Assembly: GCA_041390125.1 (NCBI GenBank)
Contig: JAWKQN010000027.1
Span: 1 to 40,607, forward strand
DNA: 40,607 nt
Source of the DNA: Gemmatimonadota bacterium
Lineage (GTDB): Bacteria; Gemmatimonadota; Gemmatimonadetes; Longimicrobiales; Gaopeijiaceae
Direction: 5' to 3'
The notes below the pieces were generated by a model. That model saw only the letters and a program-made list of their open reading frames with translations, had not been told where the DNA came from and ran no database searches. Below, in pieces: positions 16,247-23,626 of the stretch (positions are counted from its first letter, which is position 1; the number at the start of each line of letters is the position of its first letter). The position numbers and the translations under genes are program-made.

Positions 16247-17002
16247 TCAACCGCGCGGGCGCAGCGTCAGGCCCAGCGAGAAGCCACCCCAGGTCAGGGG
16301 CTCGCCCTCACCGGTCACGGTGGTGCCGCCGGGCTGCAGGAAGACCGGATCGTCCCGCTGCAGCCAGTTCAGACGAGCCCGGCCCCGGACCCCCACGCGT
16401 GGCGTGAGGCGGACCTCGGTCGTGACGGCCACGTTGAGGAACAGGTTGGTCTGGCCCTGGATGCCCCAAGCCGGGATGCCGTTGATGTTCGCGGCCGGCT
16501 CACCATCCGACTGCGAGTGCACGCCGACCCCGCCGACCACGTTCCAGACGAAGCGTTCCCCCTGCAGGCCCGGCCAGAGCCAGGTGGGTCGCACCAGGAG
16601 CTGCGCGTACCAGGCCGTACCGTGCGTCAGCCCCAGGCTGGCCTGCTGGGCCGCGCCACCGCCCTCCGCGCCGCCGCCGAACCCTCCGGGTCCCTCCCAG
16701 GGCCACCCGCCCGCGCGGGAGTACCCGCCCGCGATCCCCGCTCCGCCGCCCATGAAGTCCACGTCCAGCATGTCCACTCCACCGGTATTGAGGCAGGCGA
16801 ATGCGGACTGCAGATAGGCTCCGCCGCCCAGGCCGGGGTCGTAGGCCGGGCTCTCCTCGTAGAACGTCAGACCCGCGGAGACGGTGAGCTCGGGACGGCT
16901 GAAATCGATGAACGGACGCCGTTCCTGGGCCTCGAGCGCACCCATGGGCTGAAGCGCCGCGAGGCCGAGGAGAACGGAGGAGGTCCGAAGCAGGCTCTTC
17001 AT
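16247..17002 (-). CDS. Exported protein of unknown function, probably outer-membrane
   Basis: Not assignable to a named family. The 251-residue product has a clear signal peptide (about 1-26, LLRTSSVLLGLAALQPMGALEAQ). The rest alternates glycine-rich stretches (GGGAGIAGGYSRAGGWPW; GGFGGGAEGGGAAQQ) with segments of alternating hydrophobic residues such as VWNVVGGVGVHS, TNLFLNVAVTTEVRL and VGVRGRARLNWL. It ends WGGFSLGLTLRPRG, so a small outer-membrane beta-barrel is likely. The single cysteine in FACLNTGG is notable. ATG 17002 is preceded by AAAGGG, a modest ribosome-binding site. Upstream are 391 gene-free bases that should hold its promoter. Confidence 0.75.
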   Translation of the reverse strand: MKSLLRTSSVLLGLAALQPMGALEAQERRPFIDFSRPELTVSAGLTFYEESPAYDPGLGGGAYLQSAFACLNTGGVDMLDVDFMGGGAGIAGGYSRAGGWPWEGPGGFGGGAEGGGAAQQASLGLTHGTAWYAQLLVRPTWLWPGLQGERFVWNVVGGVGVHSQSDGEPAANINGIPAWGIQGQTNLFLNVAVTTEVRLTPRVGVRGRARLNWLQRDDPVFLQPGGTTVTGEGEPLTWGGFSLGLTLRPRG

Positions 17003-17393
17003 GAACGCACACCCTTTGCCTGGGGGAGTCGCGCGGCGCGCGACCTCAAGGTCATTGGTACCAGCGGCGCTGCACGCGGGCAACGCTCCCGACGAAGGTG
17101 AGGTTGCCCTCGCCCGCGAAACGGGGTGGGGAGTCCCGGGGCTGGTACCCCCACCCACCGGATCCGAAGAACGGTCACCGGCGATCCTACGGGCGAGGGC
17201 CAGGGGACGCGGGGGCAGCCGTCGGGGGCCACCACCCGCGCGTCTCCGGACGCATGGAACCGCGTCCTGGCAGGCAGAACCAGAACGCGCGAAGCCCCCA
17301 GGGGACCCGCGCAGTCGCCTTCACACAACCCTCTCTTTGAGTCGTAGCGTAAAAACGGGCCGCGACCGGACACGGAGGGCGGATGTGGCGGAT
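17003..17393. other. Gene-free stretch of 391 bases
   Basis: No convincing gene. GGGTGGGG (17124-17131) can pair with CCCCACCC (17149-17156) around a GC-rich loop, about 120 bases before the start of the exported protein gene. On the minus strand a five-T run (17351-17355) follows GC-rich sequence after the symporter stop and may mark its terminator, but the stem is weak. Confidence 0.4.
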
Positions 17394-18638
17394 CTACGGG
17401 CTTTCCGACGGGGGTGGGGGCGGTGCCGGGGGTGGCTCGGGCACCAGGGCCTCGGTCACCGAGGCGCCCGCGATGTGACCGGTGACGTTGACCCAGGTGC
17501 GGAACATGTCGGGGATGCGGTCCACCCCCAGGAGGACGCCCAGACCGGCCAGGGGCGCCCCCACCGAATCCAGGGCGGGCGCCAGCGTCATGACGCTGGC
17601 GGAGGGCACGGGGGCCACGGTGGCGGACGCGAAGAACGTGGCCAGGAGCGCCCCCCCCATCGCCACCCACGGGACCGGCACGTCGTAGAGGAAGGCCACG
17701 AACATCACGGCCGCGCCCTGATAGAGGGCACTGCCGGCCCGGTTCAGGGAGGCCCCGAGCGGGAGCACGAGCCTGGTGACGGAGGGAGACAGGTGCAGGT
17801 TCTCCTCCGCCTCCTGGATCATCACGGGCAGGGCGGCCACGGAGCTGCCGGTGGCCAGCCCCACCACCTGGGTACCGGTCGTGCCGCGCAGGAAACGGAT
17901 AGGCCCGATGCGCGCGATCAGCGACACCAGGGGCACATAGACCAGCAGGACGAAGATCGCGAGGCCGGCCAGCACGGTGAGGATGAAGATCGCCAGACCG
18001 CGCAGCAGCTCGAATCCGGTCGTGGCCGCGATCGGTGCCGCCAACCCGAAGACGCCCACGATGCCGGTGAGCAGCACCCAGTGCACGAGCTGGATGAGCG
18101 CGGCGGCGGCCGCGTCGGCCACGTCCACCAGACGCTGACGCCGCACGGGATCGAGCGTGCCGGCCGCGGCCGCGAAGAGGACGGTGAAGACGATCAGAGG
18201 CAGCAGCGTGCCGTTGGCGGCGGCCTGGAAGGGGTTGCGCGGGATCAGCCCCAGGAGGAAATCGACGAGGCCGGGCAGCTCGGGCGCGGTGGCTTCGGCC
18301 AGCGTGGGCGCCGGGATGTCCGGGGAGACCAGGAGCACCACCCGCATGAGCACCATCCCGATGAGGATGGCGAGCAGCGTGGTGCCCCAGTAGAACGCCA
18401 TGGCCACGCCGCCGGCCCGCCCCACCTTGCTCAGATCGCCGAGACGGGCGACGCCCACGAACACCACGGTCATCACGAGCGGGATGACCACCATCTGGAT
18501 GCCGTTGACGAAGGCCGTCCCGAGCGGCGCCGACCCGACCGCGATGGCCAGCAGCAGCGGGCTGCCCGTGACACCGGCCAGCAGCCCGAACGCGAGGCCG
18601 GCCACCAGACCGACCAACATCCCGTAGCGGAGCAACAT
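17394..18638 (-). CDS. Dicarboxylate/amino acid:cation symporter (DAACS family)
   Basis: Inner-membrane carrier of the GltP/DctA type, moving glutamate, aspartate or C4-dicarboxylates in with sodium or protons. Diagnostic segments are NGIQMVVIPLVMTVVFVGVARLGDL, split over the first hairpin, the serine-rich loop region (VVGLATGSSVAALPV), and LPLGASLNRAGSALYQGAAV, the counterpart of the usual PLGATINMDGTALY motif. Arg replaces Met/Asp in that NMDG position, which could alter the cation or substrate site. About eight hydrophobic helices are visible, and the 414-residue length is normal. The C-terminus ends in a proline-rich tail (PEPPPAPPPPPSESP). No operon partner; the next minus-strand gene upstream is a VOC protein about 140 bases away. 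Confidence 0.93.
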   Translation of the reverse strand: MLLRYGMLVGLVAGLAFGLLAGVTGSPLLLAIAVGSAPLGTAFVNGIQMVVIPLVMTVVFVGVARLGDLSKVGRAGGVAMAFYWGTTLLAILIGMVLMRVVLLVSPDIPAPTLAEATAPELPGLVDFLLGLIPRNPFQAAANGTLLPLIVFTVLFAAAAGTLDPVRRQRLVDVADAAAAALIQLVHWVLLTGIVGVFGLAAPIAATTGFELLRGLAIFILTVLAGLAIFVLLVYVPLVSLIARIGPIRFLRGTTGTQVVGLATGSSVAALPVMIQEAEENLHLSPSVTRLVLPLGASLNRAGSALYQGAAVMFVAFLYDVPVPWVAMGGALLATFFASATVAPVPSASVMTLAPALDSVGAPLAGLGVLLGVDRIPDMFRTWVNVTGHIAGASVTEALVPEPPPAPPPPPSESP

Positions 18639-18775
18639 GGCGGGCCAAGGTAGGGGGTGGCGGGCCCGGGGTCACGCGGCGGCGGCGCGAGGCGGTTCAG
18701 CCCGCCGCCGGACTCCCGCGCAACGCGCCCTCGGTCCTCCGGGACGCGCCCTACCCCCGGGGCGGCGCGCTGCGC

Positions 18776-19171
18776 CTACGAATCCAGACAGGTGGGAGGG
18801 TCGGAGGTGGGCTCGGAGAAGATCAGCAGGTAGCCGTCCGGGTCCCGCACCGCGAACTCGCGCCGACCGTAGGGATAGACCTCGGGCCCCCATTCCGGCA
18901 GGGCCAGCGGCTCCACGTGCTCGTGCAGCCCACGCACGTCCTCCACGTCGAACCGCAGATCGCCGGTGAAGACCGGGCGCCCGTCGTGGCCGTCGACGGG
19001 TTCGGTGTACAGCATGAGGTGCACCTCGCCCTGGTCCACGAAGGCCAGCGTGGGGATGGGTTCGGGCCACAGGGCCTGCAGCTCGAACCCCAGCACCTCG
19101 GTGTAGAACTCGATGGAGCGGTCGAGGTCGCGCACCCGCAGGGAGGGCGTCAGACCGGTGAATCGGATCAA
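18776..19171 (-). CDS. VOC (glyoxalase/bleomycin-resistance) family protein
   Basis: Single-domain protein of the vicinal oxygen chelate superfamily, which includes glyoxalases, dioxygenases and drug-binding proteins. Two beta-alpha-beta-beta-beta units are visible: TPSLRVRDLDRSIEFYTEVLGF at the N-terminus (given as family pattern VRDLDRSIEFY) and GDLRFDVEDVRGL in the second half, closing with AVRDPDGYLLIFSEP. The conserved C-terminal glutamate is present. I set the start at TTG 19171 because GGAGG stands just upstream; the frame is open further but without homology. It lies 50 bases after the UppS-like gene on the same strand and could be the last gene of that operon. Substrate unknown. Confidence 0.85.
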   Translation of the reverse strand: MIRFTGLTPSLRVRDLDRSIEFYTEVLGFELQALWPEPIPTLAFVDQGEVHLMLYTEPVDGHDGRPVFTGDLRFDVEDVRGLHEHVEPLALPEWGPEVYPYGRREFAVRDPDGYLLIFSEPTSDPPTCLDS

Positions 19172-19220
19172 CGCCCCTCCTGGGGGACGGGTGGGCCGAG
19201 CCGCGGGGAACGCTTCCGAG

Positions 19221-19967
19221 CTAGGGGGCCGGCGCGCCCATGGCAAGCGGCGCCGGGTCCCGCCCGCGCACCGAAGGGGTGTCGGAGGCGAGCGTCCGCC
19301 CCAGGATGGCGCGCAGCGTGGCGGGGTCGAAGTCCGGCCAGAGGGTGCCCGTGCGGACGACCGGGGCGTACGCGAACTCCCAGAACAGCGCGTCGTCGGG
19401 CTCCTCTTCGCCCCCGGTGAGGACCACCAGGTCCACCGGGCGGGTGGGCTCGACGTCGTGGATCGCCTGCGCCAGCGCCTCGTCGAACGTGCACCCCGGC
19501 CCGCCGCGCTCGAGCAGGCTGCGCGCCCGCTCGAACGCCCGCCGCGCGCTGTAGTCGATGGCCAGACGCAGGCGGGCGCGCCGGCCGGGTGCGGTGAGCA
19601 CCTCCGCGCGCCGGATGGTCGCGTGCAGGCGGGACGGCAAACGGTCCCGCCGACCGATGACCGTCAGGCGCGTTCCGCATGCGCGCAGAGCCGTGGCCTC
19701 GGCGCGCAACCAGGCCGTCCACGCCGCCAGCGCCTCGGTCAGGCGCGCGGGCGAGTGGTCCCACAGACGCGGGGGCAGCGCATAGAGCGTGAGGGTGTGG
19801 ATGCCGAGCTCGCGGCTGGCCGCCGCGATGCGGCGCACGTTGAGCACCGACGACGCGTGCGCGGCTCCCGCGCTCTCGCGATGGAGGGAGGCCCACGCTT
19901 CGATCCCTCCGATGCCGAGGGCCACGTGCCCTCCGCGACGCAGCGGCGCGAGACGATGCGGGATCAT
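19221..19967 (-). CDS. Cis-prenyltransferase (UppS) fold protein lacking the catalytic residues
   Basis: The sequence follows undecaprenyl diphosphate synthase from end to end: HVALGIGGIEAWA (residues 14-26), LTLYALPPRLW (59-69), LTGGEEEPDDALFWEFAYA (183-201) and TLWPDFD (208-214) match HVAIIMDGNGRWA, LTLYAFSSENW, RTGGEHRISNFLLWQIAYA and VLWPDFD of the E. coli enzyme. Yet the key residues are gone. Using recalled E. coli numbering, Asp26 is Gly20, Asn28 is Ile22, Arg30 is Ala24, Arg39 is Ala33, Arg194 is Leu183, Arg200 is Glu189 and Glu213 is Pro202; only His43 (His37) stays. A working prenyl-chain enzyme is therefore unlikely; a binding or partner subunit, or a regulator, is possible. ATG 19967 is my start; GTG 19988 is open too. 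It follows the winged-helix regulator by 37 bases. Confidence 0.8.
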   Translation of the reverse strand: MIPHRLAPLRRGGHVALGIGGIEAWASLHRESAGAAHASSVLNVRRIAAASRELGIHTLTLYALPPRLWDHSPARLTEALAAWTAWLRAEATALRACGTRLTVIGRRDRLPSRLHATIRRAEVLTAPGRRARLRLAIDYSARRAFERARSLLERGGPGCTFDEALAQAIHDVEPTRPVDLVVLTGGEEEPDDALFWEFAYAPVVRTGTLWPDFDPATLRAILGRTLASDTPSVRGRDPAPLAMGAPAP

Positions 19968-20004
19968 GGGCGGTACACCGTTCCGCACCCGACCGTCCGC
20001 CGGA

Positions 20005-20379
20005 TCATCGCGCGTCGCGCGTGACGGCGATCAGCGCCTCCATGTGATCGAGATAGCGCTCCAGCGCCTTCCGGCCCGCGGCGCTGAGCCGGTACTCCGT
20101 CAGCGGCGTCCGGTCCTGGAAGGACTTGGTGCAGACCACATAGCCGGCGTCTTCCAGCTTGCGCGCGTGCACGCTGAGGTTGCCGTCGGTGGCGCGTGTG
20201 AGCCGCTTCAGGTCGTTGAAGCTCAGCTCCTCGCCCGTGGCGAGCGCGCTGACGATGGCCAGCCGTGTGCGCTGATGGATCAGCGGATCGAGCGCCGTGG
20301 TGGCGCGTCCCGGCTCCGCCCGGACCCGCTCGCGCTCGCTGTCCGCGCCGCTCTTCGGGGATGCTGCGCTCCTAGCCAC
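20005..20379 (-). CDS. Winged-helix transcriptional regulator
   Basis: Small DNA-binding protein of the MarR/ArsR-like winged-helix kind (the group annotated as winged helix DNA-binding domain, HTH_27). The recognisable core is LIHQRTRLAIVSALATGEELSFNDLKRL, then TDGNLSVHARKLEDAGYV as recognition helix and wing, then TEYRLSAAGRKALERYLDHME. Length is 124 residues. It starts at GTG 20379 inside the end of the upstream membrane protein gene (8-base overlap), with GGAGG before it, so both are translated from one message. Proteins of this kind usually repress their own operon; the palindrome at 21044-21057 is the obvious candidate site. No metal or ligand-binding motif is seen. Confidence 0.88.
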   Translation of the reverse strand: MARSAASPKSGADSERERVRAEPGRATTALDPLIHQRTRLAIVSALATGEELSFNDLKRLTRATDGNLSVHARKLEDAGYVVCTKSFQDRTPLTEYRLSAAGRKALERYLDHMEALIAVTRDAR

Positions 20380-21007
20380 CGTACCTCCGTGCGATGATCC
20401 AGCCGAAGACGAGATTGAGACCGCCGAAGCCGGCGGCCATGAAGAGGTCGCCCGTGCCCGGCGGCGCGAAGGCCGCCGCCGCGCCCAGCACGAGGAAACA
20501 GGCCCCCATCGCCGGCACGATCCGGATGGAGAAGACGCCGGCGGCCAGGACCGCAGTGCCGTAGAGCAGCAGCCAGACGGCGGGGAGCAGGTGGGCCTGT
20601 CCGGCCGTGAAGAGCGGCCCGGTGAGCACCGCGCCGACCAGGAGGGACGGGGCCAGGCTCAACCCGAACTTGCGGCCCGGGCCGGACCAGACGGGCAGGT
20701 CGGCCGCCCGCGCCTTGCGTACCGTGGCCAGGACCGCGGTCCCGAAGGCCAGCACGGCCGCCACCACCCAGGTGGTCAGCCACAGCCGCGGGTCCTGCAT
20801 CCGGGACGCCACGCCTGCCGCCACCAGCGCGAGGGTGCCCATGACCAGGCCCCCCCGCCCCGGGACGGCCGTGAACCGGGCGCTGCTCTCCATGGCCTGG
20901 CGGATGAACGCCAGGTCGTCGAGCGCCCGTTCGTGCAGCGCGATCGGGGGACGCTCTCCCTCGGGCTGGACCCGGATCCGGGCCGTGGCATCGCCGGCTC
21001 GCCTCAT
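20372..21007 (-). CDS. Membrane protein of unknown function, co-encoded with a winged-helix regulator
   Basis: 211 residues. A short soluble N-terminal part (ERPPIALHERALDDLAFIRQAME) precedes about five to six hydrophobic helices, such as LVMGTLALVAAGVA, WLTTWVVAAVLAFGTAVLA, LLPAVWLLLYGTAVLAAGVF and MGACFLVLGAAAAFA, ending in an arginine-rich tail (IIARRYGG). The N-terminal helix pattern (HERALDDLAFIRQAMESS) with a downstream HTH gene is a recurring membrane-protein/regulator pair. ATG 21007 was chosen because the family-like sequence begins there; the ribosome-binding site is weak. The regulator overlaps its 3' end. Transport or sensing is possible, but nothing in the sequence decides. Confidence 0.78.
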   Translation of the reverse strand: MRRAGDATARIRVQPEGERPPIALHERALDDLAFIRQAMESSARFTAVPGRGGLVMGTLALVAAGVASRMQDPRLWLTTWVVAAVLAFGTAVLATVRKARAADLPVWSGPGRKFGLSLAPSLLVGAVLTGPLFTAGQAHLLPAVWLLLYGTAVLAAGVFSIRIVPAMGACFLVLGAAAAFAPPGTGDLFMAAGFGGLNLVFGWIIARRYGG

Positions 21008-21037
21008 GAGGTGACGATGGGGGGTCGTGGGGACGTG

Positions 21038-21057
21038 TGTCAAGTACTTTGCAGTAC
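21038..21057 (-). promoter_or_regulatory. Candidate promoter/operator of the membrane protein-regulator operon
   Basis: On the minus strand, the consensus -35 box TTGACA occupies 21038-21043, directly next to the perfect inverted repeat GTACT-TTGC-AGTAC (21044-21057). The site is about 30-50 bases before the ATG at 21007 and also lies in front of the divergent CoA-transferase gene. A palindrome touching a -35 box, in front of a gene pair containing an HTH regulator, suits autoregulation. No convincing -10 box is seen at the right spacing. Confidence 0.45.
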
Positions 21058-21201
21058 AGAGAAGGTCGCCTGCCGCCGCGCTTGCCACCATCTTCGGCGC
21101 GGCGTTCTGCGGCGGTCGGACATCCCCGCCGCCGCGGGCCCGCCGGCCCGTCGCACCACCCCCGGACCCGAACCCTCTCCCAGGCCCCGCCGCCCACACC
21201 C

Positions 21202-22401
21202 ATGCAGCCACTCCAGGGCCTCCGTGTCGTCGACCTGTCCCAGAACCTCGCCGGGCCCACCTGCGGGCAGATCCTGGCCGACCTCGGAGCCGAGGTCATC
21301 AAGGTCGAGCCCCCCACCGGCGATCCGGCCCGGGCGTGGGGACCGCCGTTCTGGGGAAACGACGCCGCGCTCTTCCTGACCGCGAACCGGGGCAAGCGCT
21401 CGCTGGCGGTGGATCTGAAGACCCCCGAGGGCCAGGAGATCGTGGCCGCGTTGGCCGCGGAGGCGGACGTGTTCATCCAGGCCTTCCGGAGCGGGGTCGT
21501 GGAGCGGCTGGGCCTCGGCGACGAGGCCCTGCGTGAGCGCCACCCCGGGCTGATCTACGTGACGGTCTCGGCGTTCGGCACCGAGGGCCCCCGCAAGGAC
21601 GACCCCGGCTACGATCCGCTCATGCAGGCCTACTCGGGCCTCATGTCCATGACGGGCCATCCCGACGCGCCACCGGCCCGCGTGGGTGCCTCCGTCATCG
21701 ACACCACCACGGGGATGTGGGCCGCGCTCGGCGTGTTGGCTGCGCTGCGCGAGCGCGACCAGACCGGCCGGGGCCGTCACGTGGTCGTGTCGCTCCTCGA
21801 CTCTGCGCTCGCGCTCGTCTCCTACAAGCTGACGGGCTACCTGGCCGAAGGTCGCGTGCCCGGCCCCATGGGCTCCGCTTTCGGGTCGATCGCACCGTAC
21901 GAGGCCTTCCCGACCCTCGACGGCAGCGTCATGATCGCCGCGGCCAACGACGGCATCTTCCAGCGCCTGTGCACCGCGCTCGACCTGCCCGAGCTGGCGG
22001 AGGACGAACGCTACCGCACCAACCCCTCGCGGGTGGCCCAGCGCGAGCCCCTCGTCGCCGCGGTGTCGGCGCGGACGCGCACCCTCTCCTCCGCGGAGCT
22101 GATGCAGCGTCTGGGCGCCCACGCCGTGCCCTTCGCGCCGATCCACGACATCGCGCAGGTGGCCGAGGACGCCCAGGTGGCGGCCACCGGCATGGTGCGT
22201 GCGCTTCCCCATCCCGACATCGACGACTACCGGGACGTGTCGTTCCCGGTGCGTTTCGATGGCGAGCGGCCCGCCGCCACCGAGCCGCCCCCGTCCCGGG
22301 GCGGCTCCAGCGCCGAGATCCTGGCCGAGCTGGGCTACGATGCCGACGCCGTGGCGGCGTTGCTGCGCGCGGGCGTGGTGCGGGGGTCGGAGGAGGGCTG
22401 A
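21202..22401 (+). CDS. Class III (CaiB/BaiF) CoA-transferase
   Basis: Family III CoA-transferase, moving CoA between acyl groups such as carnitine, formyl or aryl-succinate derivatives. Signatures are LRVVDLSQNLAGPTCGQIL, LADLGAEVIKVEPP, FLTANRGKRSLAVDLK, and the catalytic-aspartate region GYDPLMQAYSGLMSMTG. The C-terminal part VPFAPIHDIAQVAEDAQ is also typical. ATG 21202 gives 399 residues, full length. Divergent from the winged-helix operon, with the shared 194-base region between them; convergent with the TAXI gene. No dehydrogenase, hydratase or acyl-CoA ligase is nearby, so the substrate cannot be guessed. Confidence 0.93.
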   Translation: MQPLQGLRVVDLSQNLAGPTCGQILADLGAEVIKVEPPTGDPARAWGPPFWGNDAALFLTANRGKRSLAVDLKTPEGQEIVAALAAEADVFIQAFRSGVVERLGLGDEALRERHPGLIYVTVSAFGTEGPRKDDPGYDPLMQAYSGLMSMTGHPDAPPARVGASVIDTTTGMWAALGVLAALRERDQTGRGRHVVVSLLDSALALVSYKLTGYLAEGRVPGPMGSAFGSIAPYEAFPTLDGSVMIAAANDGIFQRLCTALDLPELAEDERYRTNPSRVAQREPLVAAVSARTRTLSSAELMQRLGAHAVPFAPIHDIAQVAEDAQVAATGMVRALPHPDIDDYRDVSFPVRFDGERPAATEPPPSRGGSSAEILAELGYDADAVAALLRAGVVRGSEEG

Positions 22402-22411
22402 GGGCGCTCCG

Positions 22412-23380
22412 CTACGGCGTGACCGGTGCCTGCACGGCGTCCGGATGCGCAGCCAACCAGCGCTCCACCTCGGCGTGGACCGGGATGGGGGTGTCCTGCA
22501 GCCGCCGCAGATCGATGAGACCGGCCATCGGGTGCACGCGCGCCAGCTCGGGACGATCCGCGGTGACGATGGTCAGCAGCGCATCGACCACGTCGTCCGG
22601 CAGGGTGTCGAGCGAGACGATCCAGTTCATCTGCGACAGCGTGAGCAGCTCCTCCTCCTGGCCGGGATAGGCGCCGGCCGGGATGACGTCCCACGAGTAG
22701 TAGGGATGGCGCTCGATCAGCGCGGCCGCCGACACCGAATCCACACCGATCAGGCGCGCGTCGCCCGTCGTGGTGGCGTCCAACACGGCGGAGGCGGGAT
22801 ACCCCACGGAGATGATGGCCGCGTCCAGCGCGCGGTCCTTCAGCGCCGCGGCGGCCTCGGCGAACGACAGATAGCGCACGTCGATGTCGTCGTACGTGAC
22901 ACCATGGGCCTCCAGCACCTGCTTGGCGATCTGCTCCGTGCCGCTGCCGGGCGGGCCCACCGCGACCCGCGTGCCCTTGAGCTCCGAGATCGACTGCACG
23001 CGGCTGCCGGGCCCCACCATGATGTGGGTCATGTTGGCGTAGAGCGGGGCGAGGATGCGCAGGTTCTTGATCGGCTCCGGGAACGTCTCGGAGCCGTTGT
23101 AGGCCTCGTAGAGGGTCACCGGCAACGCGAAGGCCAGGTCCATCTGGCCGTTGACCATGCGATTGACGTTCTCCACCGATCCGCCGGTCACCTCGGCGGT
23201 ATACTGGCGGCTGGAGTCGGCCACCGAGAGCCGGCTGGCGATGGCGCCGCCGATCGGGTAGTAGATCCCGCCGGTGCCGGCGGTGCCGATGCTCATGAAC
23301 TGCCGGCGGGCGCCGCCCTCGCAGGCGGAGACGAACAACAGCGCGAGGATGAACGCGAGCGAGCGGATGCGTGGTGTCAT
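22412..23380 (-). CDS. TAXI family TRAP transporter solute-binding lipoprotein
   Basis: Extracytoplasmic solute receptor of the TAXI type, which in other bacteria feeds a TRAP permease for compounds such as glutamate or C4/C5 acids. The leader ends in a lipobox, LFVSAC, with Cys20 as lipid anchor. The mature part begins with the family signature FMSIGTAGTGGIYYPIGGAIA, and continues GGSVENVNRM, GTRVAVGPPGSGTEQ and DAAIISVGYPASAV, all typical. Length is 322 residues. No TRAP membrane subunits (DctM/DctQ or fused) are in the window, so it either serves a distant permease or acts as a sensor. It is divergent from the sigma factor gene, 242 bases between starts. Confidence 0.93.
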   Translation of the reverse strand: MTPRIRSLAFILALLFVSACEGGARRQFMSIGTAGTGGIYYPIGGAIASRLSVADSSRQYTAEVTGGSVENVNRMVNGQMDLAFALPVTLYEAYNGSETFPEPIKNLRILAPLYANMTHIMVGPGSRVQSISELKGTRVAVGPPGSGTEQIAKQVLEAHGVTYDDIDVRYLSFAEAAAALKDRALDAAIISVGYPASAVLDATTTGDARLIGVDSVSAAALIERHPYYSWDVIPAGAYPGQEEELLTLSQMNWIVSLDTLPDDVVDALLTIVTADRPELARVHPMAGLIDLRRLQDTPIPVHAEVERWLAAHPDAVQAPVTP

Positions 23381-23605
23381 GGAAGCCAAGGCCTCTGGGT
23401 TGATCGGTCGGAAGCCACGTCCCCCCGGCCGGTCCCGCCTCTCCTTTGGGGACGCACGGCGTCCGGAGGAGGCAAGGGGCAGGGGGACGGGCAGAATACC
23501 GGGGGGCCGGCGGCGCGACAACCGACGGGTCGGGCTTGGTAGGATCCCGCGCCGGATGCGTTGATCCCATGTAGACCGGCCCCGACCCTGGAGGCGGCAG
23601 GACCC

Positions 23606-23626
23606 ATGGGTAGATCCCCCGCATGA
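23606..23626 (+). CDS. Possible six-codon leader ORF coupled to the sigma factor start
   Basis: ATG at 23606 reads MGRSPA and stops with TGA at 23624-23626, overlapping the sigma factor ATG (ATGA). A good Shine-Dalgarno sequence, GGAGG at about 23590-23594, is placed for this mini-ORF, whereas the sigma factor start itself has only GGTAGATCCCCC before it. The sigma factor could be translated by re-initiation. It may equally be chance. Confidence 0.3.
   Translation: MGRSPA

Noticed and set aside
17123..17156. G-rich tract as G-quadruplex or terminator
   Set aside because: A long loop and no relation to a gene end; such tracts are common by chance at this base composition.
17351..17375. Five-A run after GC-rich bases as the symporter terminator (minus strand)
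   Set aside because: The preceding stem is too short to be convincing, so it is only mentioned in the stretch description.
17001..18653. Plus-strand ORF of 550 codons opposite the GltP-type symporter
   Set aside because: Low-complexity Gly/Arg/His/Gln product, the usual mirror of a hydrophobic membrane protein gene.
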